DNA from: Flammeovirgaceae bacterium UBA2366
Lineage (GTDB): Bacteria; Bacteroidota; Bacteroidia; Cytophagales; Cyclobacteriaceae
DNA length: 64,000 nucleotides
Reading direction: 5' to 3'
Assembly: GCA_002344065.1 (NCBI GenBank)
Contig: DDTK01000010.1
Location: forward strand, 234,449 to 298,448
Shown: piece by piece, positions 61,085-64,000 of the stretch
Position numbering within the stretch: the first letter of the stretch is position 1
Layout of the letters: each line of letters starts with the position of its first letter
Position numbers and translations under genes: made by a program
The notes under the pieces: generated by a model
What the model was told of the DNA's origin: nothing
What the model saw: only the letters and a program-made list of their open reading frames with translations
The model's database searches: none

Positions 61085-62749
61085 TTAGCCCTCACTTAAT
61101 ATCTTGGTCGTCCTTAAGGTCGTTGTTATTTGTCGTGCTTCGCTAATAACGTCCACTGGGTAATTTGATAGTTCCAATATTTTAATCGCATTTCGTGTTC
61201 TTAGTTGACCCGCCTTTATCCTATGGTCGAAATGAAGTTCATTATTTTCAACTGTCTCAGTGAAGTGATACAAATCATATTCGTTGTCAAGCATGTCAGC
61301 CAACTCAATGTCATGGGTAGAGACAACCACAATATTCTCTTTGCGATTTAAATATGACAAAATTGCTTTGGCGGAAGCAATTCTCTCAATCGTGTTAGTC
61401 CCTATAAATACCTCATCTAATATAAATAGGTTTTGATGAGGGGATTCAACTTGCTCTAATAATGAACCCATAATATTAACTTCTTGAAAATAATAACTTT
61501 TTCCATCAAATAGATTATCATCTATCCTGATTGATGAAAATTGTTTTAGAATTGGTGAAGTGAATTCGTCAGCAAAGCAAGTATAAATTGTTTGAGCTAA
61601 TAGTGAATTGATTGCCAAGGTTCTTAGAAAAGTCGACTTTCCGGACATGTTTGAACCGGTTATCAAAATGCTCTTTCCGTTTATTAATAGGTCATTTTTA
61701 ACACAATCTTCAATCAATGGATGAAATATTCCTTTAGCGTGAAATTCTTTTGAACAGGAAACAAAGGTTGGAATGCATGTCTTGATATTCCCTGCTCTCA
61801 ATGATGCTACTGAAATTGAGCTATCAATACCACCAACGTAGTCAAACAGTAGTTGAATTGATGCTTTTTTATTCTCTAATTCTTTTGTTAACCTAAAAAG
61901 GGTAAATACTTCTATTAAGAAAATTGCCTTTATTAGCTCAGTCAAATATGTCCCTAATTGACTTAGCTCAGATTGAATTCCAGTCCCATTGTCAAAGTTT
62001 ATCAATGCTATTTTTTGCTGAAATGACTTTAAGTTTAACACGCCATCTTCAATTGACTTGTCATAAAATTGATCGCCCTTCTTTACTAATACCTTAGAAA
62101 CGTTAATCAGGTTGTTCAATTGTGGAAATGACTTTAGAAATTGAAATGTATTATTCTTATTCCAGTAGTGTAAGAACATGTTTAATGTAACTGGAACAAT
62201 AAGAGCTATTACCAGCACTGGAAATTTAAACGATAGCGCCATCAAACCTGCAACAATAGTAATGTCCAAGATAAGAAGGTTAAACCATTTTGGTTTTTCT
62301 AATAGTTTATCCTTCAATAAGGATGAGATATTGTAAGCTCCATTATTATTTAGTTTAATAAGTTCTAACTGAACTTCTTCTCTTAGTTGTTTATCCGTGG
62401 AGAATAAGCTGATGAGTCCTTCCGATTGGTCTGTGGTATTACTTGTTGGTTCGAGTAGTTTTTTATACAGGAACTGCTGTCCCACTTTGCTGGTTGTCCT
62501 GTCGATAAATGCAAAGAGTCCATAAAAGTCTATGTCCTCGATAGTTTGGTTAGTCAGTCGATGAAACTTGCTTTCCTTAATCGTGTCTGCATATTTAGAA
62601 ATGCTGTCAAAGTCAAACGACTCTTTCTTAGGATTGCTCCAACCCGTCCGAATTTCTTCAATTTTCTTTTTTGTCCTGCCCTTGTTAACATGATGAATAA
62701 CAAGAATTGCTATTATAAATCCTGTTAATCCAAAAATGAGATACTCCAT
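61085..62749 (-). CDS. Membrane-anchored MutS-like ATPase
   Basis: A 554-residue protein. One N-terminal anchor (YLIFGLTGFIIAILVIHHV) and a hydrophobic pair at about residues 150-190 (LLILDITIVAGLMALSFKFPVLVIALIVPV) make it membrane-bound. The C-terminal third is a MutS ATPase domain: Walker A ITGSNMSGKSTFLRTL, Walker B LFILDEVFIGTNTIER, the signature/H-loop VVVSTHDIELADML. The mismatch-recognition (Phe-x-Glu) domain I of MutS was not seen. The DNA is AT-richer than the rest of the window. Related MutS-family membrane proteins of unknown role occur in Bacteroidota; the function here is unknown. Confidence 0.85.
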   Translation of the reverse strand: MEYLIFGLTGFIIAILVIHHVNKGRTKKKIEEIRTGWSNPKKESFDFDSISKYADTIKESKFHRLTNQTIEDIDFYGLFAFIDRTTSKVGQQFLYKKLLEPTSNTTDQSEGLISLFSTDKQLREEVQLELIKLNNNGAYNISSLLKDKLLEKPKWFNLLILDITIVAGLMALSFKFPVLVIALIVPVTLNMFLHYWNKNNTFQFLKSFPQLNNLINVSKVLVKKGDQFYDKSIEDGVLNLKSFQQKIALINFDNGTGIQSELSQLGTYLTELIKAIFLIEVFTLFRLTKELENKKASIQLLFDYVGGIDSSISVASLRAGNIKTCIPTFVSCSKEFHAKGIFHPLIEDCVKNDLLINGKSILITGSNMSGKSTFLRTLAINSLLAQTIYTCFADEFTSPILKQFSSIRIDDNLFDGKSYYFQEVNIMGSLLEQVESPHQNLFILDEVFIGTNTIERIASAKAILSYLNRKENIVVVSTHDIELADMLDNEYDLYHFTETVENNELHFDHRIKAGQLRTRNAIKILELSNYPVDVISEARQITTTLRTTKILSEG

Positions 62750-63099
62750 CCTGTTGTTGTCGCTCGTTTAATTTGTTCTTGTAACCATACTGTCCGAAAG
62801 GCCTTGCCGTTAACGCTTGGCTATTTGCAGCGGCTGGCTTTTGAAAATGTATTTATCCACCGTGATCCAAACGTAATAGCGAAGATAAAACTTTATACTT
62901 ACCGGCCCTTCTCTGAGCTCCATTCGAAGCCGTGTCTTTCGTCACCCGTCAATTAAAACTAATTATTTTTAAGCAGTCGTGCGATAGGGCATTTTTCATA
63001 GCAATTTTGTCCGCTTACACTAAACATAGTACACTCATTGAATGGCTTTGGATGTGGGCTCGCCCGATATTAAACAAAACTGGCGTTAGTAGTAGTTTT
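62750..63099. other. About 350 bases without a recognised gene
   Basis: This AT-rich gap separates the MutS-like gene from the peptidase gene. It holds a perfect palindrome CGTTAACG (62811-62818) flanked by imperfect GCCTTG/CTTGGC arms, and short open frames without family signatures. Several TTG/TAA runs give no clear TAnnTTTG box. I found no RNA gene or repeat that explains it. Confidence 0.4.
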
Positions 63100-63879
63100 C
63101 TACTCCTTACTCTTCTGTCGCTCGTACCATACTGTCATTTCTTCGATCACCTTTTCTTCTGTCACGCTGTCGTGGAGTATTTCAGTATAAGTCATTCCCT
63201 TAATGTCTATCAAGTATTCAATCATAACTCGTCCCTTGTAATAAACCAATGGGTCAAGTTGTCCTGGCTCGGTTGGGAACCAATATTCTCCTTTCTTTTC
63301 AAATTCCTTAATCTTCGTTATTGATTCTATCAAGTCATAGTCGTTTGATTTTATGTCTTTTTGGTAAGCAACATATTCAGGATAGCCTTCTCCTTTCCAA
63401 GAAGGTGGGTGAGTGATTGGACTGAATCTCGTCATTCCGTATTTATTCATTTGATAAAAATGAATTGCTTCATGAGCTATTGTCTTTTTTAAATTCCGCT
63501 CGCTATTCCATCCGATTAAGATGTTCTTGTCAAAGTCTACTGGAACCTTTAGTAAAATATTGTTATGTAGACTTTTTGCCATGGCAAACCCTAAAAGTTT
63601 TGTATCGAAGTCATTATAAAATGTTCCATGGCATAAAAAGATGTCGAGTTGATGGCCGGATTCGTAAATCTCAGAGGTCTTTATTACTTCAATTGCATAG
63701 TCAATTGCAGATTTATATGTGTCAGGCAACGGGTTATTTGAATAAATATTAAAGTCTTTATAAACTACTTTCTCCGCAAATAGTAATTGTGGATAAAGAA
63801 TCAAGGTTGCTATTGATCCGAATGATATAACTGTCGTTAGAATTGTCCCAATTAAAATTCTTTTTAGTATCTTTTTCAT
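63100..63879 (-). CDS. Putative membrane-anchored zinc metallopeptidase
   Basis: A 259-residue protein of unrecognised family. It has an N-terminal anchor (GTILTTVISFGSIATLILYPQLL) and an HExxH motif in KKTIAHEAIHFYQMNKYG. A glutamate-rich WKGEGYPEYVAYQ motif about 40 residues later could supply the third zinc ligand, a gluzincin-like pattern. The rest is acidic and soluble, presumably outside the cytoplasm. Coding DNA is AT-rich like its neighbour. The catalytic role is inferred from the motif only. Confidence 0.6.
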   Translation of the reverse strand: MKKILKRILIGTILTTVISFGSIATLILYPQLLFAEKVVYKDFNIYSNNPLPDTYKSAIDYAIEVIKTSEIYESGHQLDIFLCHGTFYNDFDTKLLGFAMAKSLHNNILLKVPVDFDKNILIGWNSERNLKKTIAHEAIHFYQMNKYGMTRFSPITHPPSWKGEGYPEYVAYQKDIKSNDYDLIESITKIKEFEKKGEYWFPTEPGQLDPLVYYKGRVMIEYLIDIKGMTYTEILHDSVTEEKVIEEMTVWYERQKSKE

Positions 63880-64000
63880 AGGGATTAAATTAATGTCTGA
63901 AGTGTATGTCGCTATGCTCCATCGATAATTACAGGAAAGTATATGTCGTTTGGCTCAACATAGTTGGTGTTATATTTTTGTCTTGTCCTGAAATAGGTTG

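Noticed and set aside
61085..62749. A functional MutS2 or mismatch-repair protein
   Set aside because: The N-terminal recognition and connector domains and the Smr domain of MutS2 are absent, and membrane segments are present.
62805..62830. An integron attC site around CGTTAACG
   Set aside because: The core does not satisfy the GTTRRRY/RYYYAAC pairs, and no integrase or cassette array is visible.

Overview
The window looks like chromosome of a Bacteroidota bacterium, probably of the Cytophagales lineage. Evidence: several genes carry the Bacteroidota -7 promoter box TAnnTTTG with weak or absent Shine-Dalgarno sequences. It has large FtsX/MacB-type permeases without ATPase genes, an eukaryotic/archaeal-type one-subunit glycyl-tRNA synthetase, and DUF418 and DUF2520 proteins typical of the phylum. 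Short dispersed repeats made of AATTTTGAA-like units and the GTCATTGCGAG/CGAAGCAATC palindrome also fit. No rRNA, tRNA, CRISPR array or intact transposon was seen; most of the window is a dense core genome.

Layout. 1-0.4 kb: the end of a VIT1/CCC1-type transporter. 0.4-6 kb (minus): a tetR-ABC-hlyD-tolC export operon whose ABC ATPase has lost most catalytic motifs. 6-8.4 kb: rlpA and guaB, divergent, with guaB followed by a clear terminator. 8.5-11.4 kb: an RsbU/RsbV/RsbW-like partner-switching module. 11.4-15.5 kb: three overlapping or adjacent periplasmic folding genes (parvulin and SurA-like). Then come a MoxR ATPase and a convergent Rieske-like lipoprotein that lacks the cluster ligands. 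17-24.6 kb (minus): 3-hydroxyacyl-CoA dehydrogenase, pheS and a nucleotide-sugar/undecaprenyl-phosphate sugar cluster. 24.7-29.6 kb (plus): a system I cytochrome c maturation cluster (ccmB, C, D-like, E, F, no ccmA), split by a nested palindromic element.

29.6-42.3 kb: an FtsX permease, then a minus-strand run of glyQS, an MtfA-like peptidase, an RND/MMPL transporter, ileS, lspA and a TPR protein. 42.4-45.1 kb: two tandem paralogous histidine kinases. 45.2-47.3 kb: a universal stress protein coupled to a Kef/NapA-type antiporter. 47.3-51.4 kb: SdpI-like protein, mazG, an NqrM-like small protein, a phosphoglucosamine-mutase-type enzyme and a cysteine desulfurase. 51.6-57.5 kb: a second FtsX permease, a CoA-transferase, a DUF2520 protein and a DUF418 membrane protein. 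57.6-60.9 kb: divergent oxyR and katG with an inverted repeat between them that is a good operator candidate.

61-64 kb looks accessory: AT-richer, with a membrane-anchored MutS-like ATPase and a putative anchored zinc peptidase, separated by about 350 bases of unexplained sequence. I did not find a clearly new multi-gene system. The best leads are the degenerate export ATPase, the ligand-less Rieske-like lipoprotein, the nested palindrome inside the ccm cluster, repeat-derived peptide insertions in ileS, and the membrane-bound MutS-like protein.
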